A stretch of DNA of 15,743 bases from CAJGBR01 sp045637425 (GCA_045637425.1 JAZTZL010000011.1:1-15743); one strand, 5' to 3'. Positions 7,054-15,594 are shown, counted from the stretch's first letter. The notes: generated by a model not told the origin, from the letters alone. Program-made: numbers and translations.

Positions 7054-7893
7054 ATGAGTAACGCCGTAACGGTTGCATTAATATACGATTTTGATGGAAC
7101 ACTCTCGCCGGGAACGATGCAGGAGTATGACTTCATTCCCGGCGTGGGCAAACAGAACGAACAATTTTGGGAAGAGAGCAATGCGCTGGCTGTGGCTCAA
7201 GATGCCGACCCCATATTGGTTTACCTGTCGAAGATGATTCGCGAGGCTACGGCAGCGTCGAAGAGTCTGCGCAGAGAGGCATTCGTAGAGTGTGGTCGCA
7301 ACATAGCACTCTATCCCGGAGTGAAAGAGTGGTTTGCTCGAGTGAACGAGTATGCTAAAGAGCGAGGAGTTATTCTTGAGCACTATATAAATTCGTCGGG
7401 CCTGAAAGAGATAATCGAGGGAACGGAAATAGCTAAAGAGTTTAAGCACATCTATGCTTGTTCGTTTCTGTACGATGTGGACGGTATTGCATATTGGCCT
7501 GCTGTGGCAGTGAACTATACCAATAAGACACAATTCCTATTCAAAATTAACAAAGGTATCGAGAGTGTATTCGAAAGCAAATTGATTAACGAATTTGTCG
7601 AGGAGAGAAAACGCCCGATTCCGTTCAAGCAGATGATTTACATTGGTGACGGTATGACCGATATTCCCTGTATGCGATTGGTTAAGGAGAAATCGGGTCA
7701 TTCGATTGCGGTGTTCAATCCCGAGTCGCAATCGAAACGTCGTGATATGGAAAAACTGATTCGCGATGGGCGTGTCAGCTATGTATGTCAGGCCGATTAC
7801 CGTCAGGATAGCGAATTGGATAATCTGGTCAAGGCTATAATCGACAAAATCGTGGCAGATGTTAATCTCCAGAAATTTGAGATAAATGAATAA
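7054..7893 (+). CDS. HAD-superfamily phosphatase, substrate unknown
   Basis: A 279-residue haloacid dehalogenase-fold hydrolase. Motif I is DFDGT at 12-16 (nucleophile D12, acid/base D14); motif II is probably S114 or S115 in YINSSG; a lysine near 158 (NKTQ) or 186 may serve motif III; motif IV is YIGDGMTDIPCM (196-207) with D199 and D203. The insert between motifs I and II (about 17-110) is mostly helical, giving a phosphoserine-phosphatase-like layout. The substrate cannot be read from sequence. A GTG at 7051 would overlap the floA stop by one base, but the ATG at 7054 is preferred. It overlaps rdgB by 8 bases, so translational coupling is likely and a house-cleaning phosphatase role is plausible, though only inferred. 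Confidence 0.88.
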   Translation: MSNAVTVALIYDFDGTLSPGTMQEYDFIPGVGKQNEQFWEESNALAVAQDADPILVYLSKMIREATAASKSLRREAFVECGRNIALYPGVKEWFARVNEYAKERGVILEHYINSSGLKEIIEGTEIAKEFKHIYACSFLYDVDGIAYWPAVAVNYTNKTQFLFKINKGIESVFESKLINEFVEERKRPIPFKQMIYIGDGMTDIPCMRLVKEKSGHSIAVFNPESQSKRRDMEKLIRDGRVSYVCQADYRQDSELDNLVKAIIDKIVADVNLQKFEINE

Positions 7894-8470
7894 GATTATT
7901 TTTTCTACCAATAACCAGCACAAGTTGGCTGAGGTGCAGAGTGCGTTGGGTGACAAAATAGAGTTGGTTACGCTCAAGGAGGTTGGTATTACCGAAGATA
8001 TTCCCGAGAATGGGGCTACGCTTGAAGAGAATGCTTCGATTAAGTCGGGTTATGTGTTCGAGCGACTCGGAATGGATTGCTTCGCCGATGATACGGGACT
8101 CGAGGTCGATGCTTTGGGAGGTGCTCCCGGAGTCCACACTGCCCGTTATGCGCAGATAGAAAAAGATGACAATAAAAATATAGACCTGCTGTTGAAGAAT
8201 CTTCAGGGACAACAGAATCGTGCAGCTCAGTTTCGGACAGTGATTTCTTTGAGATTTTCGGGGAAAGAGTATCTTTTCGAAGGTGTAGTGCGAGGTGTTA
8301 TAGCCGAATCGCGTCGGGGTGATGACGGTTTTGGATACGACCCTGTATTTATTCCAGACGGGTATGACAGAACGTTTGCTCAGATGACAATGGAGGAGAA
8401 GAATCAAATCAGTCACCGAGGTCGTGCCGTAGCAAAACTCGTGGAATTTCTTTTGCAACATAACTTCTGA
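7886..8470 (+). CDS. rdgB: Non-canonical purine NTP pyrophosphatase (RdgB/HAM1)
   Basis: Hydrolyses dITP, ITP and XTP to monophosphates and pyrophosphate, keeping deaminated purines out of DNA and RNA; cytosolic, Mg-dependent. At 194 residues it is normal length. Diagnostic motifs are STNNQHK (7-13, the SxNxxK phosphate-binding motif), FADDTGLEVDAL (66-77) with D69 as the catalytic base, PGVHTARYA (81-89), DGFGYDPVF (147-155) and SHRGRA (176-181), which reads the purine. All appear intact. It starts inside the end of the HAD gene (8-base overlap), and its TGA shares an A with the recO ATG (TGATG), so the three are probably translated in a coupled way. Confidence 0.97.
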   Translation: MNKIIFSTNNQHKLAEVQSALGDKIELVTLKEVGITEDIPENGATLEENASIKSGYVFERLGMDCFADDTGLEVDALGGAPGVHTARYAQIEKDDNKNIDLLLKNLQGQQNRAAQFRTVISLRFSGKEYLFEGVVRGVIAESRRGDDGFGYDPVFIPDGYDRTFAQMTMEEKNQISHRGRAVAKLVEFLLQHNF

Positions 8471-9195
8471 TGAAATCATACAAGAGTCAGGCCGTAGTGC
8501 TGCATACGCTAAAATATGGCGAATCGGGTCTGATTGTCAGTTTGTATAGTCGCGAATCTGGGCGCGAGACATTGATGCTCAATGGTGTTCGCAGCAAAAC
8601 AAAAGGCAATCGTGCTGCGTTGCTGCAGCCGATGTTCCTTATAGATTATGAAGCATCGGAGGTGCCTCACGGACGAATGCACCGATTGAAGGATATTGTT
8701 TCGGCGCTGCCTGTTGTTGCGGAGTTCGATATGAGGCGCAGTGCGCTGTCGATGTTCATTGCCGAGGTGGTGTACCGTCTGGTTAAGGAGGAGGTAGCAA
8801 ACGAGGATATGTACCGATTCCTGGCTCAGACGTCGTGCTGGCTCAGAGAGGTGGGCGAGGGTGTGGAGAATCTGCATCTGTGGTTTATGGTGCGCTTGTC
8901 TGTGTTGATGGGGTTCTGTCCTGAGGATAATTGGTTTGAGGAGTCGTTCTTCGATGTCTGTCAGGGGCGTTTCGTAGTATTGCCACCGATGCACAAGATG
9001 TATTTCGACAGAGAAAATTCGGAGTTGTTGAACCGCCTGATGTGCGTGGATACGACCGAGCAGTTGGCAGGTATTGCCCTCTCGAGAGTGCGCCGTCGCG
9101 AATTCCTTGAAAATATGCTCACATTCATCGGGTATCATAACGAGGGAATGGGGGCAGTCCGTTCGATAGAGGTGTTGCAGGAGATATTTGGTTAG
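8470..9195 (+). CDS. recO: DNA repair protein RecO
   Basis: A recombination mediator of the RecFOR pathway that helps load RecA on SSB-coated single strands and anneals DNA. At 241 residues it matches the family. The N-terminal OB-fold covers about 1-80 (KSQAVVLHTLKYGESGLIV, then SKTKGNRAALLQPM), followed by a helical domain (about 85-150) and a C-terminal part with LSVLMGFCPE at 143-152. The four cysteines (123, 150, 164, 192) do not form CxxC pairs, so the zinc site of some RecO proteins is absent. It overlaps rdgB by one base and precedes the WbqC-family gene by 26 bases. Confidence 0.94.
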   Translation: MKSYKSQAVVLHTLKYGESGLIVSLYSRESGRETLMLNGVRSKTKGNRAALLQPMFLIDYEASEVPHGRMHRLKDIVSALPVVAEFDMRRSALSMFIAEVVYRLVKEEVANEDMYRFLAQTSCWLREVGEGVENLHLWFMVRLSVLMGFCPEDNWFEESFFDVCQGRFVVLPPMHKMYFDRENSELLNRLMCVDTTEQLAGIALSRVRRREFLENMLTFIGYHNEGMGAVRSIEVLQEIFG

Positions 9196-9221
9196 TTGAG
9201 GTTTGAAATAAGATTAGAGAA

Positions 9222-9851
9222 ATGATATTGTTATCAACAGCATATTTGGGTAATTTGCAGTATTACAGCAAACTGATTTCGGGCCGCAGGGTTGTGATAG
9301 ATATCTGCGAGTCGTTTATGAAACAGAGTTATCGTTCGCGAGCCGAAATTATGGCTGCAAATGGTCCTGTCGTGATGTCTGTTCCTGTGTTGCGTCCACA
9401 CGGGGTGAAGGTAGCTACGCGAGATGTGGAGATTGATTACTCGAAATTGTGGCAGCCGTCGCATTGGCATTCGCTGGTGTCGGCTTATAAAAAGAGTCCG
9501 TATTTTGATGAATACGCGCCCGAGTTTGAACCGTTCTACCATAGAAAGATAAAGAATCTGGTGGAACTGAACGATGAGTTGCAACGTACGGTATATAATA
9601 TATTGGGGCTCGAGCCGAATTGGGAGTATTCGACACGTTATTATGAACAGGGGGAGGTGGAACGCGATTTCAGGAACTCAATCTCGACCAAGCCGCGACT
9701 CAGACGCGATGACCCAGAATTCGAGCAGGTGGAGTATTATCAGTCATTCTGCGAGAAGAATCCATTTGCAGGAAATCTTAGCATTGTAGACCTGTTATTT
9801 GCCGAAGGAGCCGATGCTACGCTCGAAATATTAAGAGAGTCAATAAAATAA
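9222..9851 (+). CDS. WbqC-family protein
   Basis: A 209-residue soluble protein matching the WbqC-like family, which is common in Bacteroidota; some members elsewhere lie in polysaccharide clusters, but the biochemical role is not established. Recognisable conserved parts are STAYLGNLQYYSKL (5-18), KQSYRSRAEI (34-43), VPVLRPHG (54-61) and the aromatic block WQPSHWHSLVSAYKKSPYF (77-95), followed by EFEPFYHRKI. No signal peptide or membrane segment is present. It is the last gene of the unit; 256 bases without a clear terminator separate it from HU. No sugar genes are nearby, so a polysaccharide role cannot be read from context. Confidence 0.85.
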   Translation: MILLSTAYLGNLQYYSKLISGRRVVIDICESFMKQSYRSRAEIMAANGPVVMSVPVLRPHGVKVATRDVEIDYSKLWQPSHWHSLVSAYKKSPYFDEYAPEFEPFYHRKIKNLVELNDELQRTVYNILGLEPNWEYSTRYYEQGEVERDFRNSISTKPRLRRDDPEFEQVEYYQSFCEKNPFAGNLSIVDLLFAEGADATLEILRESIK

Positions 9852-10031
9852 TGGTTAAATAATTTTAGCGGCAAATGCAGTGTGGTATGCGTTTTGTAAT
9901 ATCTTGTGTGTGGCTGTAATTTGTTAAATGATAGGTAGATGCTTGTTTTGAGTCGCTTGGTTTGTAAAATGGACTTTTCGATATAAGAGTCAGATTATGA
10001 GTTACAAGACGAAAAAAAATCGCAAAACCAA

Positions 10032-10060
10032 TTTGTTTCGAAAAAAAAGTTGTATATTTG
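10032..10060 (+). promoter_or_regulatory. Bacteroidota promoter of the HU unit
   Basis: TTTG (10032-10035), 17 bases, then TATATTTG (10053-10060) matches the phylum -7 consensus exactly, with a spacer somewhat shorter than usual. The expected start near 10067 gives an A-rich leader of about 41 bases. The rest of the 9852-10107 gap shows nothing convincing. Confidence 0.7.
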
Positions 10061-10107
10061 CAGTCTCAATAAGAAACGCAAATTAATAATATAAAAATTT
10101 CAAAGAT

Positions 10108-10389
10108 ATGACAAAAGCTGATATCGTCAACGAAATAGCAAAGTCAACCGGTGTTGAAAAGAACCAGGTTCAGGCTATTGTTGAGTCCTTTATGGAAAAT
10201 GTTAAGGAATCATTGGATAATGGTGAAAACGTTTACCTTCGTGGTTTTGGAAGTTTCATTGTGAAAGAACGTGCTGAAAAAGTTGCTCGTAATATCTCTA
10301 AGAATGTTACAGTGACAGTTCCTGCTCACAAGATTCCTGCATTCAAACCTGCTAAATGCTTTATGGAAAGCGTTAAAGCTGGTAAATAA
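10108..10389 (+). CDS. hup: HU family DNA-binding protein
   Basis: A small nucleoid protein that binds and bends DNA as a dimer. Its 93 residues comprise two N-terminal helices (about 3-40, MTKADIVNEIAKSTGVEK onward), the signature GFGSF at 46-50, a beta arm (about 51-78) and a C-terminal helix after FKPAKCF. The arm reads KVARNISKNVTVTVPAHKIP: the arm-tip RNPxTG of most HU proteins, whose proline intercalates into DNA, is replaced by RNISKN. This variant is typical of Bacteroidota HU as far as I recall. It has its own promoter, and a 30-codon gene follows 51 bases later before the shared terminator. Frequent use of common codons and an A-rich start suggest strong expression. Confidence 0.95.
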   Translation: MTKADIVNEIAKSTGVEKNQVQAIVESFMENVKESLDNGENVYLRGFGSFIVKERAEKVARNISKNVTVTVPAHKIPAFKPAKCFMESVKAGK

Positions 10390-10440
10390 TTTGGGAAATT
10401 AGAAGAAACAAAAATATTTACAACTTAAAAACTAACCAAA

Positions 10441-10533
10441 ATGCCAAGCGGTAAAAAAAGAAAAAGACATAAAATGTCTACGCACAAAAGAAAAAAACGT
10501 CTCAGAAAGAATCGTCATAAAAAGAAAAAATAG
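10441..10533 (+). CDS. AURKAIP1/COX24-domain mini-protein (30 aa), probable ribosome-associated protein
   Basis: A 30-codon gene with ATG after an A-rich context (ACCAAAATG) and stop TAG at 10531. The product has 12 Lys, 6 Arg and 3 His and no acidic residue. Residues 5-25 follow the COX24/AURKAIP1 C-terminal pattern, KKRKRHKM then HKRKKRLRKNR. In mitochondria this domain belongs to mS38, a small-subunit ribosomal protein that lies on rRNA helix 44. Equivalent tiny proteins are annotated in many Bacteroidota. A role on the small ribosomal subunit is inference from that homology. It lies 51 bases after HU, before a perfect terminator stem, so both share one transcript. The codon pattern and recognisable domain make a chance reading frame unlikely despite its size. 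Confidence 0.88.
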   Translation: MPSGKKRKRHKMSTHKRKKRLRKNRHKKKK

Positions 10534-10561
10534 TTCTTTCGGACATTTTCCTTTGATTATC

Positions 10562-10598
10562 AAAACCTAAAAGAGCCCGAAAACTCTTTTAGGTTTTT
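10562..10598 (+). terminator. Rho-independent terminator after the HU and COX24-like genes
   Basis: A perfect 14-bp stem pairs 10562-10575 with 10584-10597 around the 8-base loop CCCGAAAA, ending in five T at 10594-10598. It lies 28 bases after the mini-gene stop. The A-run on the left arm would also give a T tract on the other strand, but no leftward gene needs it here. It separates the HU unit from rng. Confidence 0.92.
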
Positions 10599-10678
10599 GT
10601 TCATTACAAGGATATGTAACGGTGATGGCTAGAACTCAAGAGACCATCGCACTAAAGAGTGATAAAACGCAAACGAAA

Positions 10679-12223
10679 ATGAACAGAGAGTTAATTGTAA
10701 ATGTAACTCAGAGTGAAATTTCAATAGCCCTGATCGAAGACAAGCAACTCGTAGAACTCAATACGGAGAGTCCAAAATCAAACTTCTCTGTCGGAGATAT
10801 CTACTTGGGTACAGTCAAAAAGATTATGCCGGGACTAAATGCTGCGTTTGTCAATATCGGTTCGGAAAAAGATGCATTCATACACTACCTCGACTTGGGC
10901 GAGAATTTTGCTACGATGAAACGTCTTGTGGCAGATATCGCAAAACGAGGAGCAACTCCGAATTTCGAAAATACACGTCGTGAAGAAGAACTGAATAAAG
11001 AGGGTAAAATAGAGACAGCACTAGCAGTAGGACAACCTATTGTTGTCCAAATTGTAAAGGAGGCAATTTCAACTAAAGGTCCGAGATTGACATCGGATAT
11101 CTCGCTTGCCGGTAGACACGTAGTGCTTGTCCCCTTGAGTAATAAAATTTCGATTTCACAAAAGATTCGTTCAAACGTCGAGAAACGTCGACTGAAGGCA
11201 ATTGCGCAAAATTTGTTGCCACCAAATTATGGACTCATAATCAGAACGGCTGCCGTTGATAAGTCGGCTGCAGAAATCGAAGAAGATATAGCCTCGCTGA
11301 TTGCAAAATGGGAGAGTGTGCTGGAAAAGATGAGAACGCAACCAAACCCAAGTTTGCTGGCCGGTGAGATGAACAGAACCAACGTGATATTGCGAGATCT
11401 GATGAACGGCTCGTTTACGAATATCTATGTTGATGACCAAAAGACGTGTGAGGAAATTCGTGAATATATACGCAGCATTGAACCCGAAAAAGAGAAGATT
11501 GTAAAATACTATAAGGGTAAGGTGCCCATCTTCAATAATTTCGATATTACAAGGCAGATTAAGTCGGCATTCGGTAAGACAGTGTCATTTAAGAAGGGTG
11601 CTTATTTGATAATTGAACACACTGAGGCTCTGCACGTTATAGATGTGAATAGTGGGAAACGTGCAAAAATAGCAGACAATCAGGAGGATACGGCGCTTGA
11701 GGTGAATTGCGATGCAGTAAATGAAATTGCTCGCCAACTCAGACTCAGAGATATGGGTGGAATCGTGGTAATCGACTTCATCGATATGCATAAACCTGAA
11801 AATCGTAACACGCTATACAAGATGATGAAGGAGGCAATGGCTCAAGATCGTGCTAAACATACGGTGCTGCCATTATCGAAGTTCGGATTAATGCAGATTA
11901 CGCGTCAGAGAGTCAGACCCGAAACCCAAATCGAAATAGCTGATGTATGTCCGACGTGCCGAGGTACGGGTAAGATTGCGCCAACGGTATCTATCGAGGA
12001 GCAAATCGAAAACCAACTGACATACCTCACTGAGGAGAAGGGTGAACGATATATCGAAATACATACGGGACCCTACATCGCAGCATACCTTACCAAAGGA
12101 TTGTGGTCGGTGAAACGTCAATGGGCCTGGAAACATCGCTGCTATCTGAAGGTAGTTTCGGATATGTCGATGGGATATGTTGATGTTCAGTTCTTTAATC
12201 GACAAGGCGAACAACTGATGTAA
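10679..12223 (+). CDS. rng: Ribonuclease E/G family endoribonuclease (RNase G)
   Basis: A single-strand-specific endoribonuclease for rRNA maturation and mRNA decay. From the chosen start it has 514 residues, like other Bacteroidota RNase G. It shows the N-terminal part MNRELIVNVTQSE, an S1-like RNA-binding region (about 36-150, with VGDIYLGTVKKIMPGLNAAF and STKGPRLT), the DNase I-like catalytic part with D322 in VIDVNSG and D366 in VIDFIDM, and the zinc-link CPTC at 424-427. The frame stays open upstream to ATG 10625 and GTG 10622 (19 more residues, basic and polar). I prefer 10679 for its A-rich context and family alignment. Its stop shares an A with the mfd start (TAATG). It lacks the long C-terminal scaffold of RNase E. 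Confidence 0.95.
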   Translation: MNRELIVNVTQSEISIALIEDKQLVELNTESPKSNFSVGDIYLGTVKKIMPGLNAAFVNIGSEKDAFIHYLDLGENFATMKRLVADIAKRGATPNFENTRREEELNKEGKIETALAVGQPIVVQIVKEAISTKGPRLTSDISLAGRHVVLVPLSNKISISQKIRSNVEKRRLKAIAQNLLPPNYGLIIRTAAVDKSAAEIEEDIASLIAKWESVLEKMRTQPNPSLLAGEMNRTNVILRDLMNGSFTNIYVDDQKTCEEIREYIRSIEPEKEKIVKYYKGKVPIFNNFDITRQIKSAFGKTVSFKKGAYLIIEHTEALHVIDVNSGKRAKIADNQEDTALEVNCDAVNEIARQLRLRDMGGIVVIDFIDMHKPENRNTLYKMMKEAMAQDRAKHTVLPLSKFGLMQITRQRVRPETQIEIADVCPTCRGTGKIAPTVSIEEQIENQLTYLTEEKGERYIEIHTGPYIAAYLTKGLWSVKRQWAWKHRCYLKVVSDMSMGYVDVQFFNRQGEQLM

Positions 12224-15200
12224 TGAAACTCGATGAATTAATAAAGAAAACAACAAATTCGGCAAGTCTGCGCAGGCTTGTCGAATTTATTAAATATGAC
12301 CGTCCGTTTGTGCTGGAGGGTTCGAGGGGATCGCACGTCGCAGTTGCTGCAGTAGCAGCGGGGCGGGTATTGCCTCGAGTGAATGTCTTTGTGATGGACA
12401 ATCGCGATAATGCAGCGTATTTGTACAATGATCTCTATACGCTCAATAATCAGCAGAATGTCTATTTCTTTCCAACGGCATATAAACGCTCTATTGAGTA
12501 TAACCAGCCAGACCCGTCAGGACAGGTGCAGCGTACTGCGGTTATGAACGCAGTGGGTCATTCGGGTGGCGAGTCGCTCTACATTTGTACCTACCCCGAG
12601 GCTCTGTCTGAAACAATTGCTACGCGAGGAAATTTTGATTCGAAGGCAATCAAGATAAAGAAGGGCGACCTGATAGAGATTGCTGCGCTGGTTGAGCAGT
12701 TGGTGAATTTGGGTTTTGTGCAGGTCGATTTTGTCGGCGAACCTGGGCAGTTCTCGGTTAGAGGTGGTATAGTTGATGTTTTTTCTTATGTTGATAATCA
12801 GCCGTTTCGTATTACGCTGTTCGATATTGAGGTCGAGTCGCTAAAGAGATTTGATATCTCTACGCAGCGCTCGATGCAGGAGTGTGAAGAGGTGGAAATT
12901 GTGCCTGATTTGTCTGATTTGAAAGGTAATGAACAGCGAGTTTCATTGCTCGATTTTGTTGACGGAGGGTGTGTAGTCTGGGTGGAAGATGCCGATTATC
13001 TAATCAGGCGAGTAGGTGAGGTGCGTGTGAAGTATCTTGCTGCTGCGCTCAATCGCGGTGTGGAGCAGGAAAATGCTGAAAATAGTGTCATCTCAAAAAG
13101 TGGACTTGCCGAGCGATTGTCTCAAAAGAGTATGATTTTGTTGAACGAGTCGCTGAAGGAGATTCGTACAGATGATCGTGTGAAATTCAATACTGCGAGT
13201 CAACCCGTATTCAACAAGAATTTTGAATTGTTGACCGATACATTGGCCGGTGCAGCCGATGCTGGCTACGAGAATGTAATCGTTACGGACAATAAGGCGC
13301 AAATTGAACGTCTTGAAAATATATTTGCGCAATCATCTGATCGTAAGGTGGTTGTTGATAATCTTTCGTGCAGTCTGCACTCTGGTTATATCGATCACGA
13401 ACTAAAAATAAATCTATTTACAGACCATCAGATATTCGACCGACACCATAAGTATTCGCTGCATAAGGAGGTAAAACGTAGCGAATCGATTACCATCAGC
13501 GAGTTGAATGCGCTAAAGGTGGGCGACTATGTAGTGCACATCGATCACGGCGTTGGACGTTTTGGCGGGCTGGTCAGAACGAATGAGAATGGCAAAATGG
13601 TCGAGTCAATTAAACTTGTATATCGGGATAATGATGTGTTGCTTGTGAATGTTCACGCGCTACACAGAATATCGAAATATAAGGATAAAGATTCAGAGCC
13701 GCCGAAAATTCACAAACTTGGTTCGGGTGCTTGGCAGAAACTCAAACAGACTACAAAAGCCAAAGTCAAGGATATTGCCAAGGAACTTATTGCGCTGTAT
13801 GCCAAACGAAAAGCCTCTGCGGGATTCAGCTTTTCGCCTGATACATACCTTCAATACGAACTCGAGGCCTCGTTTATGTATGAGGATACTCCCGATCAAC
13901 AAAAGGCTACGGCCGAGGTTAAAGCCGATATGGAGTCATCTGCTCCGATGGACCGTTTGGTTTGTGGAGATGTCGGATTCGGAAAGACGGAGGCGGCGAT
14001 GCGAGCTGCGTTCAAGGCTGCGGCAGATGGGAAGCAAGTGGCAGTACTTGTGCCGACTACGATTTTATGTTTGCAACACTATCGTTCGTTCTCGAAGAGA
14101 TTTCGCGAATTCCCGGTGCGTGTCGAGCAGATAAGCCGAACAAGAACTGCATCTCAGATTCGCGGAATACTCGCAGACCTCAAGGCTGGTAAGATTGATA
14201 TATTGATCGGGACTCACAGACTGTTGAATAAAGATGTGGAGTTCAAGGATTTGGGATTGCTGATTATAGATGAGGAACAGAAATTTGGCGTGGCAAGTAA
14301 GGAAAAACTGCGTCATATTAAGGCTAATGTTGATACGCTTACGCTGACGGCTACGCCTATACCCAGAACGTTGCAGTTCTCGTTGATGGGCTCGCGAGAT
14401 TTGTCGATTATAAATACTCCGCCTCCAAATCGCCAGCCGATTGAAACCGAAGTGCATCTCTTTGATGAAGAGTTGATTAAAGATGCCATATCACAAGAAT
14501 TGGCTCGAGGTGGACAAGTGTATTTTCTGCACAATAGAGTCGAGTCAATAATGGGTGTGAGTGGAATGATTCGTCGTCTGCTGCCCGAGGCTCGAGTGGC
14601 AGTAGGTCACGGAAAAATGAAGGCTGAGGAGCTAGAAAAACTGATAATGGATTTCATTTATGGCGAGTATGATGTGTTGGTAGCTACGACTATTATCGAG
14701 GCGGGAATCGATATTCCAAACGCAAATACCATAATTATTGACAATGGACATATGTTTGGTTTGAGTGACCTACACCAACTCAGGGGTAGAGTGGGGCGCT
14801 CTAACCGTAAAGCGTACTGCTATATATTGACTCCGCCTGAAAATATGCTGAGTGATGATGCGCGTCGTCGTTTGAGAGCAATAGAAGAGTTTTCGGATTT
14901 GGGTGCCGGATTTAACCTTGCGATGCAGGATTTGGATATTCGAGGTGCGGGGAATATTCTTGGCGGTGAGCAGAGCGGATTCATTACGGATATAGGTTTT
15001 GAGGCTTATCAAAAGATTCTGAATGAGGCTATTGCTGAACTGCACATTGAGATGGCAATAGATGAGCCGCAGTCGGAGAAAAACGTCAGTGTGGAAAATA
15101 TTCGTTATGTCTCGGATTGTCAGGTTACGACCGACCGTGAGGCTCTGATTCCGGATAGTTACATTGGTTCGACTCGCGAGAAGATAGCCCTGTACAAACA

Positions 15201-15558
15201 GCTCGACTCAATGCAGTCGGAGAAGGAAATTACAGAATTTGTCGAAATGCTCACAGACCGTTTCGGAACATTGCCAGCACAGGTTGAAGAACTGTTAAAT
15301 ATTCTTCGACTCAGGTGGTTGGCTGTTGAGTCAGGATTTGATAAGGTGTTGATGAAAAATGGAATAATGATTCTTTATTTCGTGGAAAATCAGCGCAGTA
15401 ACTACTACAAGAGCGACAGGTTTAAGCACATTCTCCAACAGGTTACGTCGCACCCCGAACGCTACACATTCAAACAGTACAATAACAGATTGCAGGTTAG
15501 TGTCAAGCGAGTGGCTGATGCAAAAGCAGGTGTCGAGGCTGTGAAATTTATAATGTAA
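12223..15558 (+). CDS. mfd: Transcription-repair coupling factor Mfd
   Basis: An ATP-driven DNA translocase that removes stalled RNA polymerase and recruits UvrA to the lesion. At 1111 residues it is full length (E. coli has 1148). Domains in order: UvrB-like N-terminal region (about 1-200), a linker, the CarD-like polymerase-interacting domain (about 431-490, LKVGDYVVHIDHGVGRF), then the RecG-like helicase. Helicase motifs are GDVGFGKTE (582-590, Walker A), DEEQ (683-686), TATPIPRTL (709-717), EAGIDIP (826-832) and QLRGRVGRS (852-860). The TRG-like stretch GAGNILGGEQSGF (908-920) follows, then the C-terminal TRCF domain (about 970-1090). All motifs are intact. Its ATG overlaps the rng stop by one base, so the two are probably co-translated. 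Confidence 0.98.
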   Translation: MKLDELIKKTTNSASLRRLVEFIKYDRPFVLEGSRGSHVAVAAVAAGRVLPRVNVFVMDNRDNAAYLYNDLYTLNNQQNVYFFPTAYKRSIEYNQPDPSGQVQRTAVMNAVGHSGGESLYICTYPEALSETIATRGNFDSKAIKIKKGDLIEIAALVEQLVNLGFVQVDFVGEPGQFSVRGGIVDVFSYVDNQPFRITLFDIEVESLKRFDISTQRSMQECEEVEIVPDLSDLKGNEQRVSLLDFVDGGCVVWVEDADYLIRRVGEVRVKYLAAALNRGVEQENAENSVISKSGLAERLSQKSMILLNESLKEIRTDDRVKFNTASQPVFNKNFELLTDTLAGAADAGYENVIVTDNKAQIERLENIFAQSSDRKVVVDNLSCSLHSGYIDHELKINLFTDHQIFDRHHKYSLHKEVKRSESITISELNALKVGDYVVHIDHGVGRFGGLVRTNENGKMVESIKLVYRDNDVLLVNVHALHRISKYKDKDSEPPKIHKLGSGAWQKLKQTTKAKVKDIAKELIALYAKRKASAGFSFSPDTYLQYELEASFMYEDTPDQQKATAEVKADMESSAPMDRLVCGDVGFGKTEAAMRAAFKAAADGKQVAVLVPTTILCLQHYRSFSKRFREFPVRVEQISRTRTASQIRGILADLKAGKIDILIGTHRLLNKDVEFKDLGLLIIDEEQKFGVASKEKLRHIKANVDTLTLTATPIPRTLQFSLMGSRDLSIINTPPPNRQPIETEVHLFDEELIKDAISQELARGGQVYFLHNRVESIMGVSGMIRRLLPEARVAVGHGKMKAEELEKLIMDFIYGEYDVLVATTIIEAGIDIPNANTIIIDNGHMFGLSDLHQLRGRVGRSNRKAYCYILTPPENMLSDDARRRLRAIEEFSDLGAGFNLAMQDLDIRGAGNILGGEQSGFITDIGFEAYQKILNEAIAELHIEMAIDEPQSEKNVSVENIRYVSDCQVTTDREALIPDSYIGSTREKIALYKQLDSMQSEKEITEFVEMLTDRFGTLPAQVEELLNILRLRWLAVESGFDKVLMKNGIMILYFVENQRSNYYKSDRFKHILQQVTSHPERYTFKQYNNRLQVSVKRVADAKAGVEAVKFIM

Positions 15559-15594
15559 GGCTAATTTGTGTGAAAAAAAACTTTTGAATGGAAG

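Noticed and set aside
6218..7102. A 294-codon antisense frame over floA
   Set aside because: Shadow of the conserved flotillin coding sequence; Cys/His/Arg-rich with no recognisable domain.
9998..10087. A small lysine-rich frame (MSYKTKKNRK...) before HU
   Set aside because: It runs through the HU promoter and leader, and its lysines come from the A-tract around the -33 and spacer.
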